The notes: generated by a model from the sequence alone, not told the origin. A DNA stretch of 64,000 nt from Paralithodes platypus (GCA_032716605.1 CM064505.1:44421464-44485463); one strand, 5' to 3'; positions 51,396-62,463 are shown, counted from the stretch's first letter. Program-made: numbers and translations.

Positions 51396-51461
51396 ACCTA
51401 TCACAGGTGTGTGAGAGTGGAGGGGGGGTAAATCCAAGACACGTGCACTACTAGTACTCTA

Positions 51462-51600
51462 GAGAAAGAGAGGGGGGGGGGGGGGGGCACTAAGGCACCT
51501 GTACTGTACAATTTATGCCAACTGAATTATCGATTTATTTCGAGAGAGGGGGGGGGGGGGGGTCACTAAGACACCTGTACAGTACAACTTACCGTACCTG
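51462..51600. repeat. Duplicated G-run segment
   Basis: GAGAG, a G run, then CACTAAG(G/A)CACCTGTAC occurs twice (51465-51510 and 51542-51585), a local duplication with G homopolymers of about 18 and 16. Confidence 0.75.
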
Positions 51601-51900
51601 GTACACAACCTTAAGTATTGATTACACTCGACATTTACCAAAGCTGGGCTATGCACCTCCACCCTCTACCTACTGTAGCCTACAAGAAGATCGTGTGCAC
51701 CTCTACACTATGTACAGGTGGCGTGATTATTAAGCCCAGAGAGGTTTATAAAAAATGGCTTCCGTTTCCCATCTTGATGGTGACCGCTTGTGTTTGTGTG
51801 TGTGAAAGATACATACCGGTACCTTATTTGTTTATGACTGTGTGAGAGGGAAAGAGAGAAATATCGGTAATAGAGATAATACTGTATGTGTTTATGACTG

Positions 51901-51904
<4 letters not shown>

Positions 51905-51975
<71 letters not shown>
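51905..51975. repeat. GA microsatellite
   Basis: About 34 GA units. TGTTTATGACTG precedes it twice (51828 and 51888). Confidence 0.95.
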
Positions 51976-51977
<2 letters not shown>

Positions 51978-52150
51978 TAGGTGACCGGTCAACTCAACCA
52001 GTAGACCATTTCAACCAGTAGCTCTCAGCCAGTACCAAATCAACCAATACGGTTAGGTTAGGTTAGGTTAGTACTATATTTTGGCACTGGTTTGGTTGGT
52101 CTGGGTTAATTTGGCACTGGTTGAAATGGTCTACTGGTTGAGATGACATG
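51976..52150. mobile_element. Foldback MITE with CAACCAGTAGACCATTTCAACCAG arms and TTAGG insert
   Basis: Left arm TCAACCAGTAGACCATTTC, with AACCAGTACC-type text downstream, pairs with right arm GAAATGGTCTACTGGTTGA. The loop holds GGTTAGGTTAGGTTAGGTTAG (52050-52071), a perfect (TTAGG)n stretch. Partial copies are at 14260-14320, 14735-14800 and 29640-29718. Confidence 0.65.
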
Positions 52151-52451
52151 GAACCGAGAGACTATATGTGTGTTGGGGGGGGGGGGGGAGGTAATGTAGT
52201 ATACTGTACAACAACAACAACAACTGTACATATGTGTAGATACTTGCATGTACACACTATATTTACTATTTTTGTGATATCACCCAGCCAGGGCTCGAAC
52301 CCAGACTGTCAGACTTCTATCATCTCTCACATTATTCTCCATCCTGTACATTTTTCGGTTAGTTTGATTCAGGTACAGGTGGGGGTAAATAAGGGGGGGG
52401 GGAGAGATGATGAAGATTAGGGAGAGAAGAATAGAGTTAGGCCTATACTGA

Positions 52452-52786
52452 TTAAGGGGAGATTTCCACTCGAGAATTTTTTTTCTCGACTCCTTTCTCC
52501 CTCATGTCTGGCCCCATTGCTTTTCTAATTTTAAGACACTCGCCCCATTATTTTGACATTTTAAGAATTTTCGACCCATTTCTGTCAATTTTAAGACCTT
52601 TCGTGCCATTTAGGTGTCGATTTTATCCTGGCGAGCGATAGCGAGCCTGTAATATAAGAGGAACCGGCTTTCAGCCGGGAAATTTTTCTACCGAAAAATG
52701 TACAAATTTATCTTGAAAGGAGCTCAAGGGGGTGCAATCTTAAGCTTGATGGATATCTAGAGACCAAACTAAAAACCTCCCCTTAA
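52452..52786 (-). mobile_element. TTAA/GGGG MITE, copy 8
   Basis: TTAAGGGGAGATTTCC at the left and ACCTCCCCTTAA at the right. Units CCATTATTTTGACATTTTAAG and CCATTTCTGTCAATTTTAAG, core ATCCTGGCGAGCGATAGCGAGCC, GGAACCGGC. The right TTAA (52783-52786) is shared with the next element. Confidence 0.85.
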
Positions 52787-52984
52787 CCCCTTCTGTACCG
52801 GCGACATCTTCATCATTTTATCCTAGCTATATTTACTCGATTTCCTGCAGTTTAAGAAGGATCTGTGGTAGTAAAAAGGGTGAAGTGAGACAGTTCGAAA
52901 CCTGTTAATACCGGTACTGTATACACTCGTGAATTAGTAGCCAGAATAAAGTTTAAAAGACGACGCCGGTACAGAAGGGGTTAA
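52783..52984 (+). mobile_element. TTAA/CCCC MITE, copy 13
   Basis: TTAA-CCCCTTCTGTACCGGCGAC to GACGACGCCGGTACAGAAGGGG-TTAA. It shares its left TTAA with the GGGG-family element that precedes it. Confidence 0.85.
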
Positions 52985-53821
52985 TAAAGGGGATTTGGAT
53001 TAATTTAGTTTATTCATTTTTTTTTTGGGGGGGGAAGGGAAGTGGTTGAAGTTAGAAGGAAGGAAGGATGTATGAAAGATGATAAAGATGGGGGAAAGAG
53101 GAAGACGGGTTAGGCCTATGCTGATTAAGGAAGGGGTGATGGATTTGGATTTATTTATTATACCGGTATATGTTTTAATTGAAGTGGTTGAAATTAGAAT
53201 AAGTATGGAAGGAAGTATGGAAGATGATAAAGATTGCGGAGAGAGGAAGACGGGTAAGGCCTATGCTGATTAAAAAGGGAAGGTGGATTTTTTTTTTTTT
53301 TTTTTTCTGGGGGGTGGGTGAAATTAGGTGGAAGAAAGTAAATAATATGATAAAGATTGGGAAAGGGTAGGTAAGGGATGTACCGTAAGCCTATACCGCT
53401 ACTAATTAAGAAGATAGGGTTTATATTTTGGTCAGTTTTTATATTTATATATTATTTTACTTTGTTCCCTAGATCCAAGCGAGGCGGTCAGGATCAAACA
53501 TAACACAATTCTAGTTGATATATCAGAACCCCAAATAGGCTTAGAAATGTGGAAGAAGAGATGAGAGAGAGGGGGGGGGGGGATGAAAGAGGTATGACAA
53601 TATTCTAGTAGATACGGTACATCAGATCTCCAATTAAATCAAAAGAAAACCAGAAATCACAGCGGAGAGATCAAATGAGTGTGTGCTTTGTAGCCTAGAC
53701 TGTAATAATAATATAAATAATCTGTTTATTTCGAGCCAGCAGCCAATAAGGTTGAACATATGCATATCCGTATCCTAGTCTTAACCTAGACCTTCCTTTA
53801 AGACAGTTTAAGTGATCAAGA
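52985..53821. repeat. Degenerate tandem of GATGATAAAGAT-GGGAAAGAGGAAGACGGG-TAGGCCTATGCTGATTAA units
   Basis: The phrase set GATAAAGAT, GAGGAAGACGGG, TTAGGCCTATGCTGATTAA and then a long T/G run recurs at about 52415-52455, 53075-53130, 53222-53275 and 53350-53415. It forms a loose tandem of 120-150 bp steps with intervening insertions. Beyond 53450 nothing is recognised. Confidence 0.55.
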
Positions 53822-54040
53822 AGGTGATCTTGGCTGCTAACGAGAGCGCCTCCATACCCCCTGGGGAGTAGGACGTGGGCAGGAGGTGTGGTCCCCCGAG
53901 ACTGGTCCGTCCAGACCTAGCCTTCGACCAGGGAATGTTTTTGAGAGAAACTTCCCCTGCCGGCGCATAGATTCAAACCACCCACCGCCAACTTTCCAAG
54001 TACAGTGATTTAGCGCCCTCGGCCGCCGTGTGTGCGTGTC
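53822..54040 (-). mobile_element. tRNA(Ser/Leu-like)-headed SINE
   Basis: Minus strand: GGCGGCCGAGGGCGCTAAATC (A-box region of a class-II-like head), GGTGGTTTGAATCTATGCGCC (B box), then a body with ACATTCCCTGGTCGAAGGC and GGGGGACCACACCTCC. Single copy in the window, so family status is inferred. Confidence 0.5.
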
Positions 54041-54045
54041 TCTCA

Positions 54046-54049
54046 CTGT

Positions 54050-54084
<35 letters not shown>

Positions 54085-54092
54085 GGGGGGGA
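54046..54092. repeat. AG microsatellite with G run
   Basis: (AG)n then about 18 G. Confidence 0.9.
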
Positions 54093-54344
54093 ATGACACA
54101 GGTGTGTGGGAGAATGATCGTATTGGAGATAAATTGAGAACCTGGGATTGTATAATTTTGTGAACACCTGTGTGTGTGTGAGGGAGGGAGGGAGGGAGGC
54201 GGGGGTGATCGTATAGGAGATATCGTACGGTACATAGAGAGCATGGAACATTTGTAAGTATGAGTAAAACCTGTGTGCCATTTCAGGTTAATTGTTTGTA
54301 TTCCTTTCTCATACTCATTCAAGTGTTCACACAAAATTGCTCCG

Positions 54345-54620
54345 ATTCTACACCCTGACACTAAGGACGTCATGACACAGCCCATAGCAGCTCATCAAGG
54401 CTTCGGTTTGGTCACATGGGCCTACTGCACGTCTTTGTTTATGTTCTGTTGTTAGAGGTCATAGCAGTGGTCATGTAGAGCCTCACAGTAGAGGTCATAG
54501 CAGCTCCTCAAGGCTATGGCTGGGTCACATAGGCCTACTCATGTCTCTGTTTATGTTCTGCTGTTAGTGGTTTGGTCACATCGGCCTACTCACCTCTTTA
54601 TGTTCTGCTGTCAGTGGTCA
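54345..54620. repeat. CACATAGGCCTACT dispersed repeat, cluster 1
   Basis: GACACTAAGGACGTCATGACAC, AGCAGCTCATCAAGGCTTCGG, GTCACATGGGCCTACTGC, TCTTTGTTTATGTTCTG; partial repeats follow at 54500-54565 and 54570-54615. Confidence 0.65.
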
Positions 54621-54718
54621 GAGGTTCGGTAGGGGATCTATGAATGAGTACGGTATACTGTAGGTAGGCCTATAGGATAGGATATGTTTTAGGTGTTCCA
54701 ATAGGTCTCTTATGTGTG

Positions 54719-55112
54719 TAAAGAGGGATGGTACGTTTTTCTGGACCCCCTTCCTCACGTATAGTTTTTTTAGATTTGATTAAATTTGTTGCATTAGTTT
54801 GGCCATTTTGAGACCTTTCACTCAATTTTATTTGTCAATGTTAAGACCTTTCGTGCCATTTGGGTGTTGGTTTTTTCCTGCCGAGCGATAGCGAGCCTAT
54901 AATTTTAGGAGGAATCGGTCTTCAGCCAGGACATTTTTCTACCGAAAAATGTAGCCTACACATTTATCTTGAAAGGGGTTCTAGGGGCTGGGTTCTTTTT
55001 CAAGGAGGTCTAGCAAGAAATATATATACCGGTATATATATATATACCGTATATATATATATATAAACATATGGACCGAAACATAACCCCTACCGGTACC
55101 GTACCCCCTTAA
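54719..55112 (-). mobile_element. TTAA/GGGG MITE, copy 9, expanded by TA repeats
   Basis: TAAAGAGGGATGGTACG at the left and CGTACCCCCTTAA at the right. Core TTTTTTCCTGCCGAGCGATAGCGAGCC. A TA microsatellite with ACCGGTATA sits near the right end (55020-55065). Confidence 0.75.
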
Positions 55113-55229
55113 TTATATTTAGGTAGGTAATGCATGTACTCGTGGTAGGTGGTTATGTAAGCCTATGTGTATGTACCGTGTCCGTATGTATGTAAACTAG
55201 TAACTGCTATATGTAGGCTAGATAACAGA

Positions 55230-55380
55230 CACATAGGGTGGAGGACACTGATGCCGTAATGACACGTGTGGACACTAATGACGTAATGACACAGCCTATA
55301 GCTCCTCCGCAAGGCTTTGGTTAGTCACAAAGGCCTACTGAATAGTCTTTGTTTACCCTCTACTCTTAGGTGGTGAGAGG
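55230..55380. repeat. CACATAGGCCTACT dispersed repeat, cluster 2
   Basis: GACACTAATGACGTAATGACAC, CTCCTCCGCAAGGCTTTGG, AGTCACAAAGGCCTACTGA, TCTTTGTTTACC. Confidence 0.65.
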
Positions 55381-55434
55381 GTGGGTAGGTAGATGATGTA
55401 GAGGTGTAAGTATGTACTGTAGGTAGGTCTTAAA

Positions 55435-55542
55435 CGAGAGCCGAGTTCATTATTTATAGTCTATATAATTGTAATGTTTAGTTGAAATTTACATGTACAA
55501 TATTAAAGACTACACATTTTGGATTCGGCTCTCGATTGCCAC
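55435..55542. mobile_element. Small MITE with CGAGAGCCGA termini
   Basis: ACGAGAGCCGAGTTCATT at the left and GGATTCGGCTCTCG at the right. About 105 bp, AT-rich interior. Single copy here. Confidence 0.55.
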
Positions 55543-55589
55543 CCTGATCGTATGTTCGTATGTAAATGGTCTATGTAGGGCTAAGGTAA

Positions 55590-55735
55590 GGTACTAAGGT
55601 AGACACAGAAAGGGGGTGAAGGACACTAATAACATAATGACACCGTCTGTAGTGCTCCTGAAGGCTTTAGAGGTGGTGGTGGTGGTGGTGGTCACATCTA
55701 GGCCTACTGACGCCTTTGTCTGGGTTCGATCAGGG
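55590..55735. repeat. CACATAGGCCTACT dispersed repeat, cluster 3
   Basis: GACACTAATAACATAATGACACC, GCTCCTGAAGGCTTTAG, a (GGT)n run, GTCACATCTAGGCCTACTGACG, CTTTGTCTGGG. Confidence 0.65.
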
Positions 55736-55742
55736 GAACAAG

Positions 55743-55961
55743 TACAGTGGCGCTAATGTCATGTTTCAGCTATCATTATGTTTGGCTCGCTCTGTGCTGT
55801 ATTAAAGTCTGTCAGAGGTTGAATAGGGTGGGCAAGTGTAGGAACATGTTGGTACCGGGTAATCTCAATCAAAAAGAAGAAATCATGTGTAAATTTTGAT
55901 GATACCAATTATTGATCAAAACATAATTAGTGCCGAGACATCACTTATTAGGCCGACTGTA
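55743..55961 (-). mobile_element. Mariner-like MITE (CAGTCGGCC termini), copy 3
   Basis: TA-CAGTGGCGCTAATGTCATG at the left and ATCACTTATTAGGCCGACTG-TA at the right, inverted relative to copy 2. Contains TTGGCTCGCTCTGTGCTGT and AATTATTGATCAAAAC. Intact. Confidence 0.8.
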
Positions 55962-56640
55962 CAACCCCCGACAGGTAAAGGTATTTATTTTTATTTTTTT
56001 TCCAAGATTAGTTTAACCAGACCATTGAGTTCCCCAAAAGAACTCTTACATATTTGACCAGGTAAAGGTAGTAGGCCTATAGTATATTTTTTTCAGCTGA
56101 TGGTAATTTGCTATGATACCGTACTAGGCCTATCTTTGTTACTCCGCTATTACGTATTTTATAGCGATATGTGTTGTTTTGTATGCAAACTTAGCATTAA
56201 TACGACGCAGAGACATAGTAGATGTACCGATATATGTTTTCAGTATCGAGAAATTAGTTGCTAAGGGATTCAATTTACCATCAGCTGAATAGAACAATAA
56301 AACGCACCCTAACAGTGAAATACTATCCCAACAACAGGCGAATTTGCTCCCAACATTTTAGCGAGGGAAAAGCCCCACACACACACTCTCTCTCCCTCTC
56401 CCCTTCCAAAGCCCTCTATCTCTCTTAGCCCATCTATCTGGACTGGTGTGTTTGCAAGCGAGAGAGAGCGCGCGAGAGCGCGCGAGAGCCAGCATATGAT
56501 ATCTGTGTATAGTATATGTGTGATGTATTGCCGGATATGTGTGTGCGTTTTCTGTCTACCCGTGTGTCTAGTTTATGTGTAGCCTATGTGTGTGGTGTGC
56601 CTATGGGCAATTGTGTGCGTTTTTTAGCCTCTATGTAGGT
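55962..56640. other. Unassigned DNA
   Basis: GTTTAACCAGACCATTGAGTTC at 56013 is the reverse form of the module at 23338 and 35865. CpG-rich GAGCGCGCGAGAGCGCGCGAG lies at 56467-56487. No exon. Confidence 0.45.
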
Positions 56641-56661
56641 TCTGTGTATCCTTGTGTATGT

Positions 56662-57500
<839 letters not shown>

Positions 57501-57988
57501 CTACCTACCTAACCTATCTATCAAACCCTGTATGTTTTCAAGCTCCCAACTACAGGCCCTGGCTAGGCTGGGGGGGGGGGGGGGGGGATAAAAGGAATGG
57601 CCGAGCCTCAAAGATAACTTTTATGTACTGCCAGAGAGAGAGAGAGAGAGAGAGACGCCCTGTTCTCTCTTCTTGCTTAAAAGGGAGAAACTGGAAACAA
57701 AATTAAGGGTTGGCATAGGGTTTGACTTTAGGAAACATTCCAGCTGAGAGAGAGAGAGAGAGTGTGAGAGCGAGTTTGAAAAATTCCAGGTAAGAGTGAT
57801 AATAATCAGAACAAAAAAATAATATATACTGTATATATATTTGTCAACAGCCTTCTGGGCAAAAGCCCCTATATGGCTGGATCAATTGAGAGAGAGAGAG
57901 AGAGTTGGTACACGGCCAGAGTTGTCAGGCATAAAAATTGCTTTCCCTCTTCGCCTCTCTTTTTCGTACCTCTCTACCACTATCACAT
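57501..57988. other. Unassigned DNA with G run and AG tracts
   Basis: G run of about 19 at 57570-57588; AG tracts at 57632-57653, 57745-57761 and 57888-57903. No exon. Confidence 0.5.
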
Positions 57989-58640
57989 ATAAAATCTCCT
58001 CTCTCTCTCTCGCCTCTCTCTCTCCTCTCTTCTCTCTCTCTTCTCTCTCTCTCATCTCTCTCTTCTCTCTCTCCTTCTCTCTCTCTCTATCTCTACCTCT
58101 CTCTATCTCTCTCTCTCTCTCTCTCTATCCCCTTCCCTCTTAATCCCCCTTTGCCCTCTCCTCTTCTCATCCACTTCTCGCTCTTTCCATCCTACCACCA
58201 GCTCTCCTTCCCTTTCCCTCTCTCTATATCCTTCCCCTCCCCCTTCCCCCCATCTCTTTCCCTCTCTCCATCTCCACCGCCTCCCCTTCCTCTTTCCCCT
58301 CCTCCTAATCCAGTATTCCCGCTTCACTCCCCCTTCTATCCATCTATCTATCACCCTTTCTTCCCCTTCCCCTTTCTCTCTATATATTATCCTAATCCCC
58401 ATCCCCTTTTTATTATCCACTTTCCATCCATCCATTTTCTCATTATCTCCTTTCTCATTTCTACCCTCTTTCTCCACATCTCATTTATTCTCTCCTCTCT
58501 CCATCCATCCATTTTCTCATTATCCCCTTTCTCCTTTCTCTCTTTCTCCCTTCCTCCTCCCCCATCTCCTCTATCCTCTCCTCTCTCCATCTCCTCTTTC
58601 ACCCCTCCGCCCCTACTACCCCCCCCCCCCCCCCCTCCCG
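57989..58640. repeat. CT-rich low-complexity block
   Basis: About 650 bp almost wholly pyrimidine on the plus strand: (CT)n, CCTCTC, CCATCCATCCATTTTCTC (twice, 58425 and 58500) and a C run at 58620-58635. The long Ser/Pro/Leu frame is an artefact. Confidence 0.9.
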
Positions 58641-58675
58641 GCCATAGTCACAGTCTCGCGTCAATACCCCGCTTG

Positions 58676-58998
58676 CAAGCACACACAGGCATACAGGGAG
58701 GGGGGAGGGGTAAGCATAGGCACACACAGGAATACACGGGGGAGAGGTAGGGATGGTGGGGGCGGGTAGGTATAGGCACACAGGAATACAAGGGGGGGGG
58801 ATAAAGGGGAGGAGGAGGGGGTAGGTATAGGTACAGGCACATCTGAGGATAAACGGGGGGAGAGGGAGGGTGTGGGAGAAAGAGGAGGAGAGGAGATGTA
58901 GGGGGGGGGGAAGTATAGGCACATCTAGGAATAGGGCATACACGGGGGGGAGGGGAGGTGGGAGGAGAGGGAAGAGGGGTAGGTATAAGGGGAGGAGG
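58676..58998. repeat. G-rich degenerate minisatellite up to the gap
   Basis: The unit resembles GGTAGGTATAGGCACACA-GGAATACA-GGGGGG, with repeats near 58680, 58717, 58768, 58825 and 58913. Truncated by the Ns. Confidence 0.75.
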
Positions 58999-59098
58999 NN
59001 NNNNNNNNNNNNNNNNNNNNNNNNNNNNNNNNNNNNNNNNNNNNNNNNNNNNNNNNNNNNNNNNNNNNNNNNNNNNNNNNNNNNNNNNNNNNNNNNNN
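58999..59098. other. Assembly gap (100 Ns)
   Basis: Exactly 100 Ns, the usual placeholder for a gap of unknown size. It sits between a G-rich repeat and the 3' part of a LINE, so both are cut. Confidence 0.98.
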
Positions 59099-60150
59099 CA
59101 GAAAATATTTTTAGAGAGAATATTATTTTGTCAATTCACTCGTAACTAGTCCACATCTTTACTCAACACACTGCCCAGATACTTAAAAGAGTTGACGATC
59201 CCATAGCCTGACCGTTCAGCTTCACCTCACACTCTGTGACTTCACCCCTTTCGAAGACCATAACCTTGCTCTTCCCCGTATTTACCTTCAAATTCCGTTT
59301 TTCGCACACTGTTCCAAACCTTTACCAGACCCTGCAACTCCCATTCATTATCACTCATCAGAACTGTATCATCCGCAAACAGCAGTATAGGTAGCTTCCA
59401 CTCAATTCCCTCCCTTTTCAGCGATACACCAACATCCACTGCTCTTGATAGTATTTCTTTCATGAACTCCATCCATATATACAGTAAACAACCACGGGGA
59501 CATCACACACCCCTGTTTCAAACCAACATTCAGGTCAAAGAACTCGCTCTGCTCACTCTCCACACGTACTGCCGCCTTTGCACCCTCATACATGCTCTTC
59601 ACTGCTTTCAGCAACTTGCCCTCTACTCCGTATATTCTAAGTACTTTCCACAAACCTTCTCTATCCACTCTGTCATAGGCCTTCTCCAAGTCCATAAAGG
59701 CAACATACACCTTTTGTTTCTTCTCCAGATACTTCTCCACAACACAATTCAGGGTAAAAATCTGATCTACACATCCTCTTCCCTTCCTAAAACCTCCCTG
59801 CTCGTCGCCTATCCATTTCTCCGTTCTCACTCTCACTCTCTCAATCACTACCCTACTGTATACCTTCCCTACTACGCTTAGAAGACATATTCCTCGGTGG
59901 TTACCACACACTCCTCTTTCCCCTTTGCCCTTATATAGGGGGACTATTATGCCAGTCTTCCAGTCATCGGGTGCACTCCCCTTCTCCCATGCTAGTTTGC
60001 ACATTTTCCATACCCATTCTATCACTATCTCACCACCATACCTCAACATTTCCCCACACACTCCATCTGTTCCTGGTGCTTTCCCCAACTTCACTCTTTT
60101 CATGGCTTCCCACACTTCTGACCTCCTGATCCCCACCTCCTCCTCCACTA
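59099..60150 (-). pseudogene. LINE reverse-transcriptase domain, frameshifted
   Basis: Reading leftwards from 60148: RVKLGKAPGTDGVCGEML, GNHRGICLLSVVGKVYSR, DEQGGFRKGRGCVDQIF, AFMDLEKAYDRVDR (motif A, catalytic Asp), GLKQGCVMSPWLF (motif B). After a frameshift near 59470 come PILLFADDTVLMSD (motif C, catalytic Asp pair; 59350-59400) and the palm end. Another frameshift near 59300 leads to GKSKVMVFERGEV and a decayed F-K-Y-L-G-S-V-L-S-K-D region at about 59150-59180. The catalytic residues are present, but at least three frame breaks kill the ORF. The C-terminus is lost in the gap. The clade is APE-type (RTE/CR1/Jockey-like); I cannot place it further without a tree. Confidence 0.85.
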
Positions 60151-61573
60151 CTTCTCTTCTTCTCCTCCCATACCATATCCAGCTATGTTTGCTGGCTCTT
60201 CATTCCTTTCATTTAGCAACTCACTGAAGTACTCCCTCCATCTTTCGACTCTCTCTTGCTTCTCGGCTAGCATTCTCCCATTCTTATCTTTCACACCCTT
60301 ACTGTTTCCCTTGCTACCTTCCCTAACTTTCTTGACTTCTTTCCAGAACAGTTTCTTACTCTCCCTCCATTTTACACTCAGATTCCTTCCAAATTCCTCA
60401 TCTACTCTTCTCTTACTTTCCTTCACTACTCTCTTCACCACCCTCTTACTCTCCACGTACCTCGCTCGTTTCTGTCTCTCGGAATCTTCATTCCCTCTAC
60501 TACCCAACCACTCTCTATATGCTTTCTTCTTTTCTTCCACAGCTATTCTTACCTCTTCTGTCCACCATGCTGTACCTTTCACTCCCCTCCCTCTTCTCCT
60601 CACTCCACACACCTCCTCACATGCTGCACAGATCTCATCCTTAAACACCTTGCTCATCTCCTCCACTTCCTCCATAACTTCCAGGTCGAACCCACCTAGT
60701 CGTCTTTCCACTGCTCTCCTGTACTCCTCCCTGACTTCCTCCTCCTGCAACCTCTCCACCCTCCTCACCATTCCACCCTCCTCTCGCCTCCCTCCCGCTC
60801 TCCTCACCCACTTCTTTTGTATCCTAACCTTAGCTACCACTACATAATGATCAGACAGACCCCCTCCAATACCCCTATACACCCTAGCATCCATCACAGA
60901 TTTCTTCATTCGTTCATCCACACATACATAATCAATCAATGACTTTCGTTCCACCCTGTCTTATCCTTCATCGTCAACATCCGTTTCCACGTGTACCTGT
61001 GGATCATTCTGTGTCGGAAGAAGGTGTTGGCTATCCACAGCCTCCTCCCCACACATACGTCCACAAGTGCACTACCATTCCCATTCACCTCTGATGGTAC
61101 CCCCCACCCTCCCACCACTCCCTCAACTTTCCTATCACCCACCTTACCATTCATATCCCCAATCAGAAATATTCTTTCGTTCTTGTCAAACTTCTCCAGG
61201 CACGCCTCCACATTCATCCAGAACTCCTCTTTCTTTCTTTCAAGTATATCCTCTGTCGGGGCATACACGCATACAATCACCCACGTTTGTATTCCTACTT
61301 TCATTCTCACCCACACAATCCTTGAACCCACAGACCCATACTCTCTTACACATTCCTTCCATTTGCTACTTACAAACAAACATGCACCTTCTCTCGCTGT
61401 TCCTTCACTCACTCCAGCACACACACCCATTCCACACTCCCACTCTCTCACATCTGAACCTTTCCATTTGGTCTCTGTCATTCCACTACATCCAGCCTGG
61501 CATTCACTAACACTTCCAGAACCTCTCTCTCTGTTGTGCCATCATTCATGCCACTAACATTCCACGTAGCCAT
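60148..61573 (-). pseudogene. LINE apurinic-type endonuclease domain and linker, frameshifted
   Basis: Starts at 61573 with MATWNVSGMNDGTTERE, typical of the first endonuclease strand. A one-base deletion near 61487 breaks the frame just before GMTETKW (catalytic-Glu motif). The next frame runs 61481-60936 with ERIFLIGDMNGKVGD (Asp/Asn motif) and NTFFRHRMIHRYTWKR. A base loss in a G run near 60953 shifts to the frame 60954-60148, which begins at ERKSLIDYVCVD and includes GGLSDHYVVVAKVRI (the SDH motif). Then follows a Glu/Lys/Arg-rich linker with WW-EEVR and EWL-S pieces to the RT. A last shift near 60150 joins it to the RT. The endonuclease motifs are all present, so the copy was recently functional. 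The plus-strand frames opposite are shadows. Confidence 0.85.
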
Positions 61574-61795
61574 TCTCAGAATGTCCGAAGGCATGTCCTT
61601 AGTCGGTCGTGGTTCGTCAACGTTGGTTCCGTCCTCATCCGAGGCTCTTCGTTCGTTTGTCTTTGCTTAGATATTTTTTCCGGGTGGGGTCGCAAGCCCA
61701 CCGACCCAACCTCAGTAGTCGCCTCTTACGACACGCAGAAGGCACGTGAGGCATATTCTATTCCCTAACCCCCAGGGGGGTTAGGGAACCATAAA
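61574..61795 (-). other. 5' UTR of the LINE with strong hairpin and TACGAC module
   Basis: TTCCCTAACCCCC / GGGGGTTAGGGAA (61759-61788) is a perfect hairpin, and GTCGCCTCTTACGACACGC lies at 61718-61736. The latter resembles AGTTGCCTCGTATGAC (22167) and AGTTACCTTTTACGAC (22911), modules found in other repeats here. Function unknown. Confidence 0.45.
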
Positions 61796-61827
61796 CCCAA
61801 CCCAACCCAACCCAACCCAACCCAATA
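61796..61827. repeat. CCCAA pentamer run
   Basis: Six CCCAA units ending CCCAATAAG, at the outer edge of the LINE's 5' region. It resembles but does not match TTAGG/CCTAA telomere DNA. Confidence 0.85.
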
Positions 61828-61839
61828 AGTGTCAATAAT

Positions 61840-61960
61840 TCCTGGGCAAGCGAAAGCGTGCCTGCAATTCAGGAGAAATCGACCTTCGGCTGGGTCATTG
61901 TACCAAAAACATTGTTTTAGCTTGAAGGGGGTCTCGGAGGAAGATTATAGTTTGAAATCT
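61840..61960 (-). mobile_element. TTAA/GGGG MITE, internal fragment
   Basis: TTCCTGGGCAAGCGAAAGCG, GGAGAAATCGACCTTCGGC and TTAGCTTGAAGGGGGTCTC. Only the core and one flank remain. Confidence 0.55.
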
Positions 61961-62412
61961 GGAGAAGCGTGTTCGTCTAGGGTATACTAAAAATACATTG
62001 TTCGAAAATGGTACAGCAATCAAAACACTAATAAATAAATGTAACAAAATACATCCTAACCTCCAGGACGTTCCACCAGATGTGTTAACCCTATCTCAAC
62101 ATTGACCATGTGCTCTCTAACCACGTACTGAGCGCACGGTCGAATCATAAGGACTTATTATAACATATTATTCATAACTCTCCCTTTGGTGTAAATTCAT
62201 ATAACATAAAGTAAAAATTACAGTTTGCTGAAAACCTTGATGAAAACTTCCATTAAACCTAAATAGATCGACAACTCGATAATTATATGTGAGACTAATA
62301 GTCGCTGGATATTTGACTACTGTAATGAGAACTGTCAAGGAAAAGTTAAGTGACTTGAAATTACAGTTTATGCAAGGTTGTTACCGTACTATATATTTTG
62401 GCTGTATATATA

Positions 62413-62463
<51 letters not shown>

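Noticed and set aside
52050..52071. Chromosome end (telomere)
   Set aside because: Only about 22 bp of TTAGG repeats inside a foldback MITE with normal sequence on both sides.
57938..58750. 270-codon Ser/Pro/Leu-rich frame
   Set aside because: Pyrimidine-only low-complexity DNA rarely contains stop codons on this strand; no domain, no splice context.
60185..61557. Long plus-strand frames of about 190-220 codons
   Set aside because: They are shadows opposite the minus-strand LINE endonuclease and linker.
61690..61795. Hammerhead or HDV-like ribozyme in the LINE 5' end
   Set aside because: A strong hairpin is present, but I could not find the CTGANGA/GAAA core or a convincing double pseudoknot by eye; left as an open question.
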